Shown here: one piece after another, positions 25,553-33,824 of the stretch
Layout: each line of letters starts with the position of its first letter
How positions within the stretch are numbered: position 1 is the stretch's first letter
Origin: Io17-Chloro-G2 sp963663135
GTDB lineage: Bacteria; Chloroflexota; Dehalococcoidia; Lucifugimonadales; UBA3495
Direction: 5' to 3'
Assembly: GCA_963663135.2 (NCBI GenBank)
Contig: CAXXRM010000005.1
Location: 186,001 to 250,000 of the forward strand
Length of the DNA: 64,000 nucleotides
The notes under the pieces: generated by a model
The model's input: the letters and a program-made list of their open reading frames with translations, nothing else
What the model was told of the DNA's origin: nothing
Databases searched by the model: none
Translations under genes and position numbers: made by a program

Positions 25553-25581
25553 AGTGTAGTTAGGCCTAACGATACTGTCAA
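25553..25581 (-). promoter_or_regulatory. Promoter of the cobalamin operon with palindromic operator in the spacer
   Basis: On the minus strand: perfect -35 TTGACA (25581-25576), a 17-bp spacer, and -10 TACACT (25558-25553, 4 of 6). The spacer ends with GTTAGGCCTAAC (25559-25570), a perfect 12-bp palindrome placed where a bound repressor would block polymerase. The predicted start is near 25546, leaving a leader of about 30 nt before the GTG of cbiC, too short for a cobalamin riboswitch. Confidence 0.75.
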
Positions 25582-25625
25582 TGGGCAACTATTTTCGGCG
25601 ATAGGGTTTGTTCGTCCTGGTAGGC

Positions 25626-26930
25626 TCATTCGCCGGCGGTGGAAGGGGCCTTTTCTTTGGGGCGCACCGGGGTAACCGGAGGGCCGAGGTCCATCGCGGG
25701 CGGCTGGGCCAATAGCCCGCCAAGGTTTCGAACCTGACGATTCAACAAAGCCGGCCCCAGGGCAAAGGCGGCCACGCTGAAGCCGCCGATGGCCACGGCA
25801 AAAGGCGCCCCCAGCACCGCAATGCTGGCCAATGCTCCCGCAAACATTCCACCCAGAGGCATGATGCTCCAGGTCATTCCATAGAACCCCATAACCCGGC
25901 CCCTCACCGCGTCCGGCACCAGCATCTGCAAGGAGCTTTGGATGGAAATGTTAACCATCGAAGCGAAAATCCCGCTGGAAAACAAGATAACCAGGGCCAG
26001 GTAGTAGTTACCCAGATATTTGGAGGTCAGGCTGAACGTGATCAGCGACAGTCCGAACAGGAAGGCCGCTCCAATGATGAGCGGCCCCCTGGCGCTGAAG
26101 TTGCTCCGGGAACCCACCCAGATGGTGACGAGCAGGGACCCAACCCCGCTGGCGCTGAGCAGAATTCCGTACCCTTCGGGTCCTAATCCCAGGATTGGGG
26201 CAAATGCCGGGATCATGAACACATAGGCCATGCCGAAGAAACTGTTAAAGAAGGTCATCGTGATTAGGAAGGAGAATATCGAATTCCTTCTGATGAAACT
26301 CAGTCCTTCCATCATGTCCTGGGCCGGATTTCCCCTCCCGCCCTTGGGAATGGGCGGGACCCGCAGGAACAGCATGACCACGGCCATAACCGCAAACCCC
26401 CCGGCCGAGACGAAAAAAGAGGTTTCCAGGTTGGTTTGGGCAATGATGAACCCGCCAATCGCCGGGAACACGATGCGTGTGCTGGACCAAACCGAGGAGT
26501 TCAGCGCCACTGCGCTCATCATGTCTTTGCGGTCAATCAGGTGGGGATAAATGGCCTGGCGGGCTGGAGTGTCGAAGGCCTCAACCGCGCCGGCCAGGAA
26601 TACAATCACCATGATGTGCCAAATTTCAATTACGCCCGCCATCTTCAGGACGGCCAGCAGGACGATCAATCCGGCGTTCGTCGCCTGGGTTGACATAACC
26701 AGAAGACGTTTATCCAGCTTGTCGGCAAAAATTCCGCCGAACATGTTGAAAAATATGCCTGGTAAAGCGTTGGCCAGGGCGGCGTAGCCGAGATATAGAG
26801 GAGACCCGGTAAGCTCGTAGACGAACCAGGCTTGGGCAAGCCGAAACATCTGGTATCCGCCGACGGATGCCAGCAAGCTCAGCCAGTAATAGCGGTAGGA
26901 GGGGTAACGGAGAGCCGGGGGAAGCCTCAC
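25626..26930 (-). CDS. MFS transporter (EntS/MFS_3-like exporter)
   Basis: 434 aa, probable GTG start at 26930. Twelve hydrophobic segments, beginning RYPSYRYYWLSLLASVGGYQMFRLAQAWFVYELTGSPLYLGYAALANALPGIFFNMFGGIFADKLDKR; the GGIFADKLDKR loop is the MFS motif A between segments 2 and 3. DTPARQAIYPHLI and QSSLQMLVPDAVRGRVMGFY are typical of the MFS_3/EntS group, which export siderophores and other compounds. It lies 110 bp upstream of the cbiC start on the same strand, but the operon has its own promoter, so a link with B12 is not implied. Confidence 0.9.
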   Translation of the reverse strand: MRLPPALRYPSYRYYWLSLLASVGGYQMFRLAQAWFVYELTGSPLYLGYAALANALPGIFFNMFGGIFADKLDKRLLVMSTQATNAGLIVLLAVLKMAGVIEIWHIMVIVFLAGAVEAFDTPARQAIYPHLIDRKDMMSAVALNSSVWSSTRIVFPAIGGFIIAQTNLETSFFVSAGGFAVMAVVMLFLRVPPIPKGGRGNPAQDMMEGLSFIRRNSIFSFLITMTFFNSFFGMAYVFMIPAFAPILGLGPEGYGILLSASGVGSLLVTIWVGSRSNFSARGPLIIGAAFLFGLSLITFSLTSKYLGNYYLALVILFSSGIFASMVNISIQSSLQMLVPDAVRGRVMGFYGMTWSIMPLGGMFAGALASIAVLGAPFAVAIGGFSVAAFALGPALLNRQVRNLGGLLAQPPAMDLGPPVTPVRPKEKAPSTAGE

Positions 26931-27134
26931 CTAAAAGAGGGCTTTCCCTCACCTGAGTGACAGGCGAGGATCATGTGGGTTGCTCCGAGCATCCGGAAAT
27001 TACCTTGAGGGCGCCGGTTATGCCGCTATGAGGTATAAGCGCGATGTTGGGTCGGAACCCAGCCGTTTGGAGCTAACTTTTCCGACAAACCGGGTGGTGG
27101 CTCCCGGAGTGGGCCGAAGCGGCCAGGGCTCGGG

Positions 27135-27389
27135 TCAGGATGCGGGGACTGCTTTAGCTTCCCGGTCCAGCATGTCATCCAACATCCGTTGAATGGCCAT
27201 GGTGTGGCTGCAGGTCCCACGGCTGGAAAAGAAGTGGCACTGACAAGTCCAAGCGCCGAAACTCAGGCCTAGCTGATAGGTGTCGTGGTCTCCCTGGAAG
27301 GTCACAGTCAACCCGGTGATTTGGACCCGGTCCTTTTCTTGGGCGTATCGCTTGGCCTTTTCAATTTTGCCGATAATACTGGAGTCCAT
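27135..27389 (-). CDS. Small SWIM zinc-finger protein
   Basis: 84 aa from the ATG at 27389 (MDSSIIGKIEKAKRYAQEKDRVQITGLTVTFQGDH). The C-x-C...C-x-H pattern of a SWIM zinc finger is seen in WTCQCHFFSSRGTCSHTMAIQRML. SWIM domains bind nucleic acid or protein and occur in helicases, transposases and stand-alone proteins. In-frame residues upstream of this ATG (to 27599) are low-complexity and are left out. No partner is adjacent, so the role is unknown. Confidence 0.75.
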   Translation of the reverse strand: MDSSIIGKIEKAKRYAQEKDRVQITGLTVTFQGDHDTYQLGLSFGAWTCQCHFFSSRGTCSHTMAIQRMLDDMLDREAKAVPAS

Positions 27390-27591
27390 GGTCACCCCCA
27401 ACCCTTGCCAAGGTGGAACCTTCGGCCTTTTCATTGTAGGCTCAGGCATGCTCAGGGTCAAGCGTGCGGTTGACAGCGGCGGCGTCCGGCTGGGGGGCAC
27501 TTCAACCGTGATTACCCGTCCCTGTGGGCCTGGATTATTCGTTGCCCAGCCCTTCAACTCTACGGAATTAGTTCGCAGTGGACCACGACCC

Positions 27592-27778
27592 CAGGGCAAA
27601 CGCAGTCCAAAACCGGAGGACTCCCAGAAGCCGATTCCATTAACGCGTTGGCTCTACAGTATTCGTCGGGCCCATCCCATGCGGCGAGAAAGACGGGAAG
27701 GGGGTGGTCGGATAAGAGGCGATCAGGCATGACTATGGATGCGAGATTCGCCCGTCATAGTAAGATGCTTTTGCCTTG
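27592..27778. mobile_element. MITE-like remnant related to the 12834 element
   Basis: Left end CAGGGCAAACGCAGTCC (27592 onward), right end TTTTGCCTTG (27769-27778). GACCACGACCC (27581-27591) and GACCGCGACCC (27779-27789) flank it, an 11-bp repeat with one change. Its arms match those of the 12834-13195 element, but the middle with the 32-bp inner repeats is reduced to a fragment (GCGGCGAGAA, 27681-27690). Confidence 0.55.
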
Positions 27779-27861
27779 GACCGCGACCCAGGGCTATCGC
27801 ATTTGGATTTGGGCGAACTGGGAAGGGCGGGGGACAGCCCATGTCCGACGACGCCCCTGCG

Positions 27862-28087
27862 CAGGGCCTTTTCATTGTCATTAACTCCACCCCCTGTCAT
27901 TCTCACCGCAGTGGGAATCCAGAGCCCTTTCTCCCATCCAACATGATGCAGGTCTGGAGGAACGCTCCAGGTAGGACGTCGGCCTGTCCACCCGGCGCGT
28001 CCTGGTTAGGATAACCGTCTTGGCGCATGATCAGGGCTCTGGCCTCCCGTTGCTACGAGAATATCGGGGAAGAATGAAAATGCCCTG
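27862..28087. mobile_element. MITE-like element, copy 3 (shortened)
   Basis: 226 bp. Left end CAGGGCCTTTTCATTGTC (27862-27879), right end GAATGAAAATGCCCTG (28072-28087). Inner inverted 32-bp repeats at 27896-27927 (forward) and 28034-28065 (reverse, degenerate). The 106-bp core is homologous, in reverse orientation, to the core of copy 2 at 18679-18784. The target duplication is no longer clear. It lies inside the candidate cassette. Confidence 0.75.
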
Positions 28088-28374
28088 GCCCTCCGCGTTA
28101 TTCTCTGCGAACTCTACGCTGAAAACGGGTCCGGATGCAGAATGCGATTGCTAGGGTTCGTCCCCGTCTCACGGGAACCAAACCCCTTGCGCTCTCGGCG
28201 CTCTCTGCGTTGAAACCGCCCCTCCGCCCCCCTGCTGACACTTGCCGGTTCCCAATCCGCGAAACCACTCCCTACCATTACACCTTTCCGGTACAACCTC
28301 CCGCCGTCCATCCCAAAGCTTGTAGAACGACGCAAACAAAATCTAACCATGCCACTGAGGCAACATGGCGCATA
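28088..28374. other. Intergenic repeat-rich region upstream of the HTH gene
   Basis: No gene. AGAATGCGATTGC (28139-28151) resembles the terminal repeat of the 12834-13195 element, suggesting another degenerate element end here. Long ORFs through this stretch have biased composition and no ribosome site. Confidence 0.35.
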
Positions 28375-28884
28375 ATGACCAAAAGTCGTGCCAACCCCCA
28401 ACGGCCCCATCCACCTGGCAGCCCGTCACCCGGCAAACCCGACACCGACCCGAAATGTCCGGAAATGCCCCGAAATGTCCGGCGAATTGAAAATTCCAAC
28501 CTCTCCCACCGCCAACAGGCCGTCTTGCCCGTCATGGCCTCCGCCCCTTCTTTGGCCCAGGCCGCCCGCGTATCCGGATTCTCCGAGAGAACTCTGCGAC
28601 GCTGGCTTGATGACGACGACTTCCGTGGCGAACTGACCCGCCTCCGCCAGGAGTCCGCCGAACTCGCGCGCCTGGAACTCCAGGGCCTGATGCTTCGTAG
28701 TGTCTCCGTCCTGTCCCAGGCCATGGATGACCCCGATAAGGCCATTAGCCTGCGCGCCGCCCGCTACGCCACGTCTTTCGCAGTCCGGGTTTGCGAGACC
28801 GGGAAGCTCAGAAAGGATATACAGGATCTCGAAGACGCACTTGCTCTCTCCAACGCCCAACACTCCGTCAAGCAAAAGAGGTGA
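28375..28884 (+). CDS. HTH domain protein (phage terminase small subunit / phBC6A51-like)
   Basis: 169 aa from the ATG at 28375; the frame is open to 28135 but that part lies in repeat-rich sequence. A Pro-rich basic N-terminus (1-45) leads to an HTH of about residues 58-83 (PSLAQAARVSGFSERTLRRWLDDDDF), of the type that opens phage terminase small subunits and some transposase-like proteins. A long helix follows (ELARLELQGLMLRSVSVLSQAMDDPDKAISLRAARYATSFAVRVCETGKLRKDIQDLEDAL), likely for oligomerisation. No large terminase or other phage gene is near. It may bind the element ends around it, but this is inference. Confidence 0.65.
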   Translation: MTKSRANPQRPHPPGSPSPGKPDTDPKCPEMPRNVRRIENSNLSHRQQAVLPVMASAPSLAQAARVSGFSERTLRRWLDDDDFRGELTRLRQESAELARLELQGLMLRSVSVLSQAMDDPDKAISLRAARYATSFAVRVCETGKLRKDIQDLEDALALSNAQHSVKQKR

Positions 28885-28891
28885 TTGCTTT

Positions 28892-29212
28892 ATGTCTGCC
28901 CTCAGAGCCCGCGTCCGCGCCCTCCAACGAACCCTGGCCCTGGAACTTGCCGTCGTCCGGCTCCGCCGGTTGGCCGGGGAGTTCTGCCTCCAATCGTTGG
29001 CGGTCCGCGCCGGCGGCCAACCGCCACCCCAGCCCCATGCCTTCATCCATCGGGTAGTCTCCGCCGGCTTCCGGCTCCCATCCTTCATGGCGGTCCATAA
29101 TTACCTTGAGAGGTGCCTGGTCAAAAACATCCTCCCCGACCGCGAAGACCTCCTTAGCTCCCTCATCCCCTGGTCCTGGCGCTATCCCGCTCCCGCCTTC
29201 TGGCAGGGATGA
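28892..29212 (+). CDS. Small basic hypothetical protein downstream of the HTH gene
   Basis: 106 aa, starting 7 bp after the HTH stop (ATG at 28892, with AAGAGGTGATT upstream), so the two are probably cotranscribed. The N-terminal half is an Arg/Leu-rich amphipathic helix (SALRARVRALQRTLALELAVVRLRRLAGEF). The C-terminal half has LPSFMAVHNYLERCLVKNILPDREDLLSSLIPWSWRYPAPAFW. I do not recognise the family. Its place inside the candidate mobile cassette, next to an HTH protein, suggests a shared function. Confidence 0.5.
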   Translation: MSALRARVRALQRTLALELAVVRLRRLAGEFCLQSLAVRAGGQPPPQPHAFIHRVVSAGFRLPSFMAVHNYLERCLVKNILPDREDLLSSLIPWSWRYPAPAFWQG

Positions 29213-29266
29213 AAACAATTTCTCAATCCTCGCGTGCGTTTGCCTTGGACCACGACCGTGGTTCAA

Positions 29267-29295
29267 TTGACGCTCTCGGGGTGGTGGCATACAAT
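29267..29295 (+). promoter_or_regulatory. Promoter of alaS
   Basis: -35 TTGACG (29267-29272), 17-bp spacer, -10 TACAAT (29290-29295, 5 of 6). The predicted start near 29302 leaves a leader of about 75 nt before the ATG at 29379. It sits just outside the right boundary of the candidate cassette. Confidence 0.65.
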
Positions 29296-29378
29296 TTTGA
29301 AACCGAGCTTGGGGCAGGCGGATTTCGTAAACAATAGCCGGGGCTACGGTGAATCTAGGTACGCTTTCGGACTGGGAA

Positions 29379-32333
29379 ATGACCGGCGACGAAATTAGAA
29401 ACGCTTTCATCAGCTTCTTCGAGGAGAAGGGACACCAACCCATGCCCAGCGCGTCGTTGATACCCGCGGGCGACCCCACTTTGTTGTTCACCAGCGCCGG
29501 CATGGTGCCCTTCAAGCCCTTTTTCACCGGCGAGCAAACGCCGCCATCCCGCCGGTTGACCAGCAGCCAGAAAAGCTTCCGAACCACCGACATCGATGAG
29601 GTAGGTGACCACAAACATCTGACCTTCTTTGAGATGTTGGGCAACTTCAGCATCGGCGATTATTTCAAGGAAGGCGCGGTGGCCTTTGCCTGGGAATTGG
29701 TGACCCAGCGATTTGGTTTGGACCCGGACCGGATCTTCGTCACGGTCCATCTGGATGATGATGAGGCCTTTGAAATCTGGCGGGACCAGATAGGAATTCC
29801 GCCGGAGCGCATCTACCGCTATGGAGACAAAGACAATTGGTGGGGACCCGCCGGCAATGAAGGCGCCACCGGGCCCTGCTCCGAACTGCACTATGACGGA
29901 GGCCGCGAAAGAGGCTGTAACGGGGGACGCATGGTTACCCCGGATGTCCTCACCGGCCTCCAGGCGGCGCAGCCGGGTCGAGGCATGCCCCCGGAGGTCC
30001 CGGGCTGCCACCCTAACTGTGACTGCGAACGCTTTGTGGAACTGTGGAACCTGGTTTTCATGCAGTTCTACCAGGACACCCAGGGAGCCAGGACGCCACT
30101 GCCGGCGCCCAGCGTGGATACGGGCATGGGTCTGGAACGGGCGGCGGTCCTCCTGCAAGGCAAGAACAACATCTACGAGACCGACCTGTTCCAACCCATC
30201 ATTCAAAAGGCCTGTAATCTCAGCGGCACAACCTACGGGGACAACCCAGACACCGACTATGCTTTGCGAGTGGTGGCCGAGCACACCCGGGCAGCCTGCT
30301 TTTTAATTGGCGACGGCGTCGTTCCCGCCAACGAAGGCCGGGGTTACGTTCTGCGGCGGGTCATCCGCAGGGCAATTCGCCACGGGCACCGGTTGGGAAT
30401 TGACCCGTCGGATCCCGCGGGCAACGCGTCGACATTCCTGGCGCAGGTGGCCGGTGAAGTGCTGGCCGGGTTCCGTCACGTCTATGGTGAGTTGTCGGAG
30501 AACCAAGAATTCATCCTCCGTGTGTTGAACCTGGAAGAGGAACGGTTTGGCCAGACCATGGATACCGGCTCGCGCCTGTTGGACGAGGGATTGATACCGC
30601 TGCGGGAATCTCTTCAAGCCAGGTCGCAAAGCGGCAATCTGGACCCGAGCGAGGTTCAAGCGGCCTGCGAAGACGCGGCAGGCACCATGCCGGAATGGGT
30701 GTTGCAAAGGGTCAGCCAGGTCCTTTCCGAATGGGTCGATGCGGGAGAACAGGGCCGCCAACGCTTGGCTGGAAGCCTCTCCGGCGCCGAAACCTTCATT
30801 CTGTACGACACCTACGGTTTCCCGCCGGAACTGACCGCAGAAATCGCACGGGAGCACGGGCTCGACGTGGACATGGACGGGTTTCACAATGCCATGGAGG
30901 CGGCGCGCCAACTGTCGAGGGCCTCCCACGTATTCCGTGGAGGCATGGAGGTACAGGCAGCCTACGAAAATCTGGGAGTGGAACGGACCGGATTCGTGGG
31001 TTACCAGGACCTGACCGGGGATACAGTGGTGGCGGCGATTCTGGTGGGTCAACCGGGTGGGCCTGCCGCTGCTGCCAATTCGGACGGCACTGACGGGTTG
31101 ATGACTCCGGCAGGGCACGCGGTGCAGGGCCAGCGCGTGGAAATAGTGCTGCGGGATTCGCCCTTCTATCCTGAAGGAGGCGGCCAGCAAGGCGACGTTG
31201 GCACGATAACAGGTCCCAACGGCGAGGTGTTGGTGGAAGACACCAATAGCCCGGTGGCCGGGTTGATCGTACACCGGGGCCTAGTCCGTCAGGGGGACAT
31301 TTCGTTGGGGGAGCCCGTGACCGCCCAGGTGGACCGGCCCAACCGGCTGGATGCCTCCCGCAACCATAGCAGCACTCACCTGCTTCACGCCGCCCTGCGG
31401 TCGGTGTTGGGGCCCCACGTGCGCCAGGCCGGTTCCCTGGTCTCCCCGGACCGGCTGCGTTTTGACTTCAGCCACGTCACCGGCATGTCGTCTCAGGAGT
31501 TGCGTTCGGTGCAGGGCCTGGCCAACGATAAAATTCGAGACAACCTCCTGGTGTCGTCCTATGAGACCAGCTACGCCCAGGCCGTTCGAGACGGCGCGTT
31601 GGCTTTCTTCGGTGACCGCTACGGCGACGTGGTGCGGGTGGTGTCGATGGCCGACCCCGGCCTGGAGACCCATCCATTCAGTATGGAGGTCTGCGGCGGG
31701 ACCCACGTGGCGGCGACGGGCCAGTTGGGAACGCTGTGCGTTCTGGGGGAATCGAGCATCGGGGGCGGCATGCGGCGGATCGAGGCGATTAGCGGGAGGG
31801 CCGCCGAGCAGTTGTTCCTGGAGCAATCAGACCGGTTGGCCTCCCTGTCCAACAAGCTGCAAACGCCGGTGGCGGACCTGGAGGCCCGTCTCGACAGCTA
31901 CATCCAAGACAACGAAACGCTTAGAGCCCGCTTGGAAGTCATGGAACGTACTGCCTTGCGTTCCGAAGCCGAGCAGTTGTTGCAGCAGGTGGTTGAAGTT
32001 GACGGCGTCAAGCTGGTGGCGGCCAAGACCTCAGCCTCCAGCCCTGACGCCATGCGCGAAATGGGAGACTTTCTCAAGGCCAGGCTGTCTTCAGTGGCCA
32101 TCGTATTGGGCGCCGTGGTGAATGGAAACCCGTTGCTGGTGGCGATGTTGACCCGGGACCTGGTGGACCGGGGGCTTCATGCCGGCAACCTGGTCAGCGA
32201 CGCCGCCAAGGTCATGGGCGGCGGCGGCGGTGGCCGGCCCGACATGGCCCAGGCCGGCGGGCGCCAGCCGGAGAGATTGGGTCATGCTCTGGCCGGTGTC
32301 GCCGAGTTGGTGCGCCGGGGGTTGGCAACCTGA
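29379..32333 (+). CDS. alaS: Alanyl-tRNA synthetase
   Basis: 984 aa from the ATG at 29379 (MTGDEIRNAFISFFEEKGHQPMPSASLIPAGDPTLLFTSAGM); a GTG 30 bp upstream is the alternative. The class II catalytic core, the editing-domain HSSTHLLHAALR and CGGTH zinc-site motifs, and a C-terminal DHHA1 domain (KVMGGGGGGRPDMAQAGG) are all present. It charges tRNA-Ala. At 984 aa it is longer than the usual 870-880, mainly through a Cys-rich insertion in the core (GCHPNCDCERF) and an insert of about 60 residues near residue 420-480 (RSQSGNLDPSEVQAACEDAAGTMPEW). ruvX follows with overlapping ends. Confidence 0.97.
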   Translation: MTGDEIRNAFISFFEEKGHQPMPSASLIPAGDPTLLFTSAGMVPFKPFFTGEQTPPSRRLTSSQKSFRTTDIDEVGDHKHLTFFEMLGNFSIGDYFKEGAVAFAWELVTQRFGLDPDRIFVTVHLDDDEAFEIWRDQIGIPPERIYRYGDKDNWWGPAGNEGATGPCSELHYDGGRERGCNGGRMVTPDVLTGLQAAQPGRGMPPEVPGCHPNCDCERFVELWNLVFMQFYQDTQGARTPLPAPSVDTGMGLERAAVLLQGKNNIYETDLFQPIIQKACNLSGTTYGDNPDTDYALRVVAEHTRAACFLIGDGVVPANEGRGYVLRRVIRRAIRHGHRLGIDPSDPAGNASTFLAQVAGEVLAGFRHVYGELSENQEFILRVLNLEEERFGQTMDTGSRLLDEGLIPLRESLQARSQSGNLDPSEVQAACEDAAGTMPEWVLQRVSQVLSEWVDAGEQGRQRLAGSLSGAETFILYDTYGFPPELTAEIAREHGLDVDMDGFHNAMEAARQLSRASHVFRGGMEVQAAYENLGVERTGFVGYQDLTGDTVVAAILVGQPGGPAAAANSDGTDGLMTPAGHAVQGQRVEIVLRDSPFYPEGGGQQGDVGTITGPNGEVLVEDTNSPVAGLIVHRGLVRQGDISLGEPVTAQVDRPNRLDASRNHSSTHLLHAALRSVLGPHVRQAGSLVSPDRLRFDFSHVTGMSSQELRSVQGLANDKIRDNLLVSSYETSYAQAVRDGALAFFGDRYGDVVRVVSMADPGLETHPFSMEVCGGTHVAATGQLGTLCVLGESSIGGGMRRIEAISGRAAEQLFLEQSDRLASLSNKLQTPVADLEARLDSYIQDNETLRARLEVMERTALRSEAEQLLQQVVEVDGVKLVAAKTSASSPDAMREMGDFLKARLSSVAIVLGAVVNGNPLLVAMLTRDLVDRGLHAGNLVSDAAKVMGGGGGGRPDMAQAGGRQPERLGHALAGVAELVRRGLAT

Positions 32334-32743
32334 AGCTGCTCGCGTTGGACTTGGGTGAGCGGCGCATCGGATTGGCGGTGGGCGACGCCTCTAACTCTCT
32401 GGTTTTCCCAGCGGGCCATATTGGGCGCACGACCCTGAAGCAAGACTTGGCGATGATCCTGGACATTGCCCGGGAGCGGGAAATCCAAGCCATCGTGGTC
32501 GGGGTCCCATACACCGTTTCCGGCAAAGTTGGCTCCCAGGCCAGCCGCTCCCTGGGGTTTATCCGCAGGCTGCGCCGGGCCGGAGACCTGCCGGTCCATG
32601 AGGTTGACGAACGTTTCACCTCCATAGAAGCGGAGGGATTGCTGCGAGAAGCTGGCCGCCAACCCTCCCGAGAAAAAGCAGCGGTGGATGAAACGGCGGC
32701 GGTCTTAATTCTGCAACGGTTCCTAGACATGACACCGTCATAG
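32330..32743 (+). CDS. ruvX: Putative pre-16S rRNA nuclease / Holliday-junction-resolvase-like protein
   Basis: 137 aa if begun at a CTG at 32330, giving the canonical start KLLALDLGERRIGLAVGD; the only later usual start is a TTG at 32345, which would remove beta strand 1 and leave the catalytic Asp as residue 2. No ATG or GTG occurs in this frame in the stretch before it. The family (YqgF/RuvX) has an RNase H fold and trims pre-16S rRNA. RIGLAVGD, VVGVPYTVSGKVG, VHEVDERFTSIEAE and VDETAAVLILQRFL are its blocks. The CTG overlaps the alaS stop as CTGA. Confidence 0.85.
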   Translation: MKLLALDLGERRIGLAVGDASNSLVFPAGHIGRTTLKQDLAMILDIAREREIQAIVVGVPYTVSGKVGSQASRSLGFIRRLRRAGDLPVHEVDERFTSIEAEGLLREAGRQPSREKAAVDETAAVLILQRFLDMTPS

Positions 32744-32820
32744 GCCTTGGACCAATCCCAGCGCCAGCCCTGCGCGGAACACTAACTCGATTAAAACAAG
32801 GCGTGAGGCGGCCGTTGTTC

Positions 32821-33594
32821 CTAGAGGTAGACGCGTTGGAAATCCGACGATAGCGGGGCCATCTGGTCCATGTCCCAGTCGAAATAGAGGAGCACCGGCC
32901 TGTCGCTGTATCCTGACAGTAGCCGGCGCCCGTCTCGGGCCACCACGCTCTCGGCTCGGCGGTAGTCAATTTCCCCAGGCTCAACGCCCGTGTGGTTGCA
33001 GACGATGATGGGCAGGCCGGTGTCTAGCGACCGCTGTTCCCACTCTCCATTGGGAGCGCATTCTCCGGGCCCCCAGGAGGCTGGCGACACCAGGACCTGG
33101 GCTCCCCGTTCTTTGAGCAGGGCGGATACGTCGTTCTTGTAGGCGTCGGCGCAGACCAGGATACCTACCTTGACCCCATCCTGCTCCAGGGGTTGGACCA
33201 CTTGGCCCGGACTGGACCAAGCCTCCGCTCCCCCCAGGGCTTTGACTTTGCTGTGGGTGCCGGTGATGCGGCCTTTGGAGTTAATCAAAAAGACCGAGTT
33301 GTACAGCTTGTTGGTGTTGGGATTGCGGTCGGGATGCGAGAGATAAACCGTCAACCCCAATTGCGCCGCCAGTTTGCAAATTTGCTGCATCCAAGGGTCC
33401 GGTTGAGGCAAGATCCAATCGGTCCCGATCTTGGCCGCAAACAGGTAGCCCGGCACGCACAACTCCGGCGTGATTACCCATTGGGCGCCCTGGTGCGCTG
33501 CGGTCCGCAACCCCGACTCCAAGGCCCTGCGGTTACGCTCCACTTCACCGGTGATCGGGGCCATGTGGAGGAGTGAAATTCTGATTGGATTCAT
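32821..33594 (-). CDS. Carbon-nitrogen hydrolase (nitrilase superfamily)
   Basis: 257 aa. The catalytic triad is visible: Glu in WVITPELCVPGY, Lys in HSKVKALGG and Cys in VGILVCADAY. A second conserved Glu region (PNGEWEQRSLDTGLPIIVCNHTG) is also present. Members cleave C-N bonds in amides, ureas or nitriles; the branch cannot be told. It is transcribed away from tRNA-Gln with its own extended -10 promoter. Confidence 0.9.
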   Translation of the reverse strand: MNPIRISLLHMAPITGEVERNRRALESGLRTAAHQGAQWVITPELCVPGYLFAAKIGTDWILPQPDPWMQQICKLAAQLGLTVYLSHPDRNPNTNKLYNSVFLINSKGRITGTHSKVKALGGAEAWSSPGQVVQPLEQDGVKVGILVCADAYKNDVSALLKERGAQVLVSPASWGPGECAPNGEWEQRSLDTGLPIIVCNHTGVEPGEIDYRRAESVVARDGRRLLSGYSDRPVLLYFDWDMDQMAPLSSDFQRVYL

Positions 33595-33645
33595 AGCTAA
33601 GAAGAGGCACGATGGGATTTTGGCTTCATTGCTTCAACGCGGCTA

Positions 33646-33654
33646 ATTATAGCA
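33646..33654 (-). promoter_or_regulatory. Extended -10 promoter of the nitrilase gene
   Basis: On the minus strand TGCTATAAT (33654-33646), a perfect TATAAT with the extended TGn element; no clear -35. The leader to the ATG at 33594 would be about 45 nt. Confidence 0.5.
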
Positions 33655-33677
33655 TCGACATCTTAGGATCCCGCCCC

Positions 33678-33706
33678 TTGACGCTGATAGCCTACAAAGC
33701 GAGAAT
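33678..33706 (+). promoter_or_regulatory. Possible promoter of tRNA-Gln
   Basis: TTGACG (33678-33683), 17-bp spacer, GAGAAT (33701-33706, 4 of 6). The start would be about 38 nt ahead of the tRNA. Confidence 0.4.
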
Positions 33707-33750
33707 AAGCTGCGGCGAATAAATAATTCCGCAGACGGCCCATGCCGCAA

Positions 33751-33824
33751 TGCCCGGTGGTGTAGGGGTAGCACGTCAGCCTTTGGAGCTGAAATCCCTG
33801 GTTCGAATCCAGGCCGGGCAGCCA
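33751..33824 (+). tRNA. tRNA-Gln (anticodon TTG)
   Basis: Cloverleaf built by hand. Acceptor TGCCCGG/CCGGGCA, D stem GTGT/GCAC, anticodon stem TCAGC/GCTGA with loop CTTTGGA (anticodon TTG, reading CAA), T arm CCTGG-TTCGAAT-CCAGG, discriminator G and an encoded CCA at 33822-33824. Confidence 0.95.

Larger units (their letters stand above)
27591..29245. mobile_element. Candidate 1.65 kb mobile cassette carrying an HTH gene and a small ORF
   Basis: TGGACCACGACC occurs exactly at 27579-27590 and 29246-29257. Just inside, GGCAAACGCA (27595-27604) and TGCGTTTGCC (29235-29244) are exact inverted repeats. Between them lie a MITE remnant (27592-27778), a MITE copy (27862-28087) and two same-strand genes (28375, 28892), the second ending 23 bp before the inverted repeat. 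No transposase is present. The layout fits a non-autonomous cassette moved in trans, though nested insertion of several elements could produce it too. Confidence 0.5.

Noticed and set aside
25516..25625. Cobalamin riboswitch upstream of cbiC
   Set aside because: The promoter lies about 30 nt before the start codon, leaving no room for one.
28135..28374. Longer start of the HTH gene
   Set aside because: The added 80 residues come from repeat-rich sequence with biased composition and no ribosome site.
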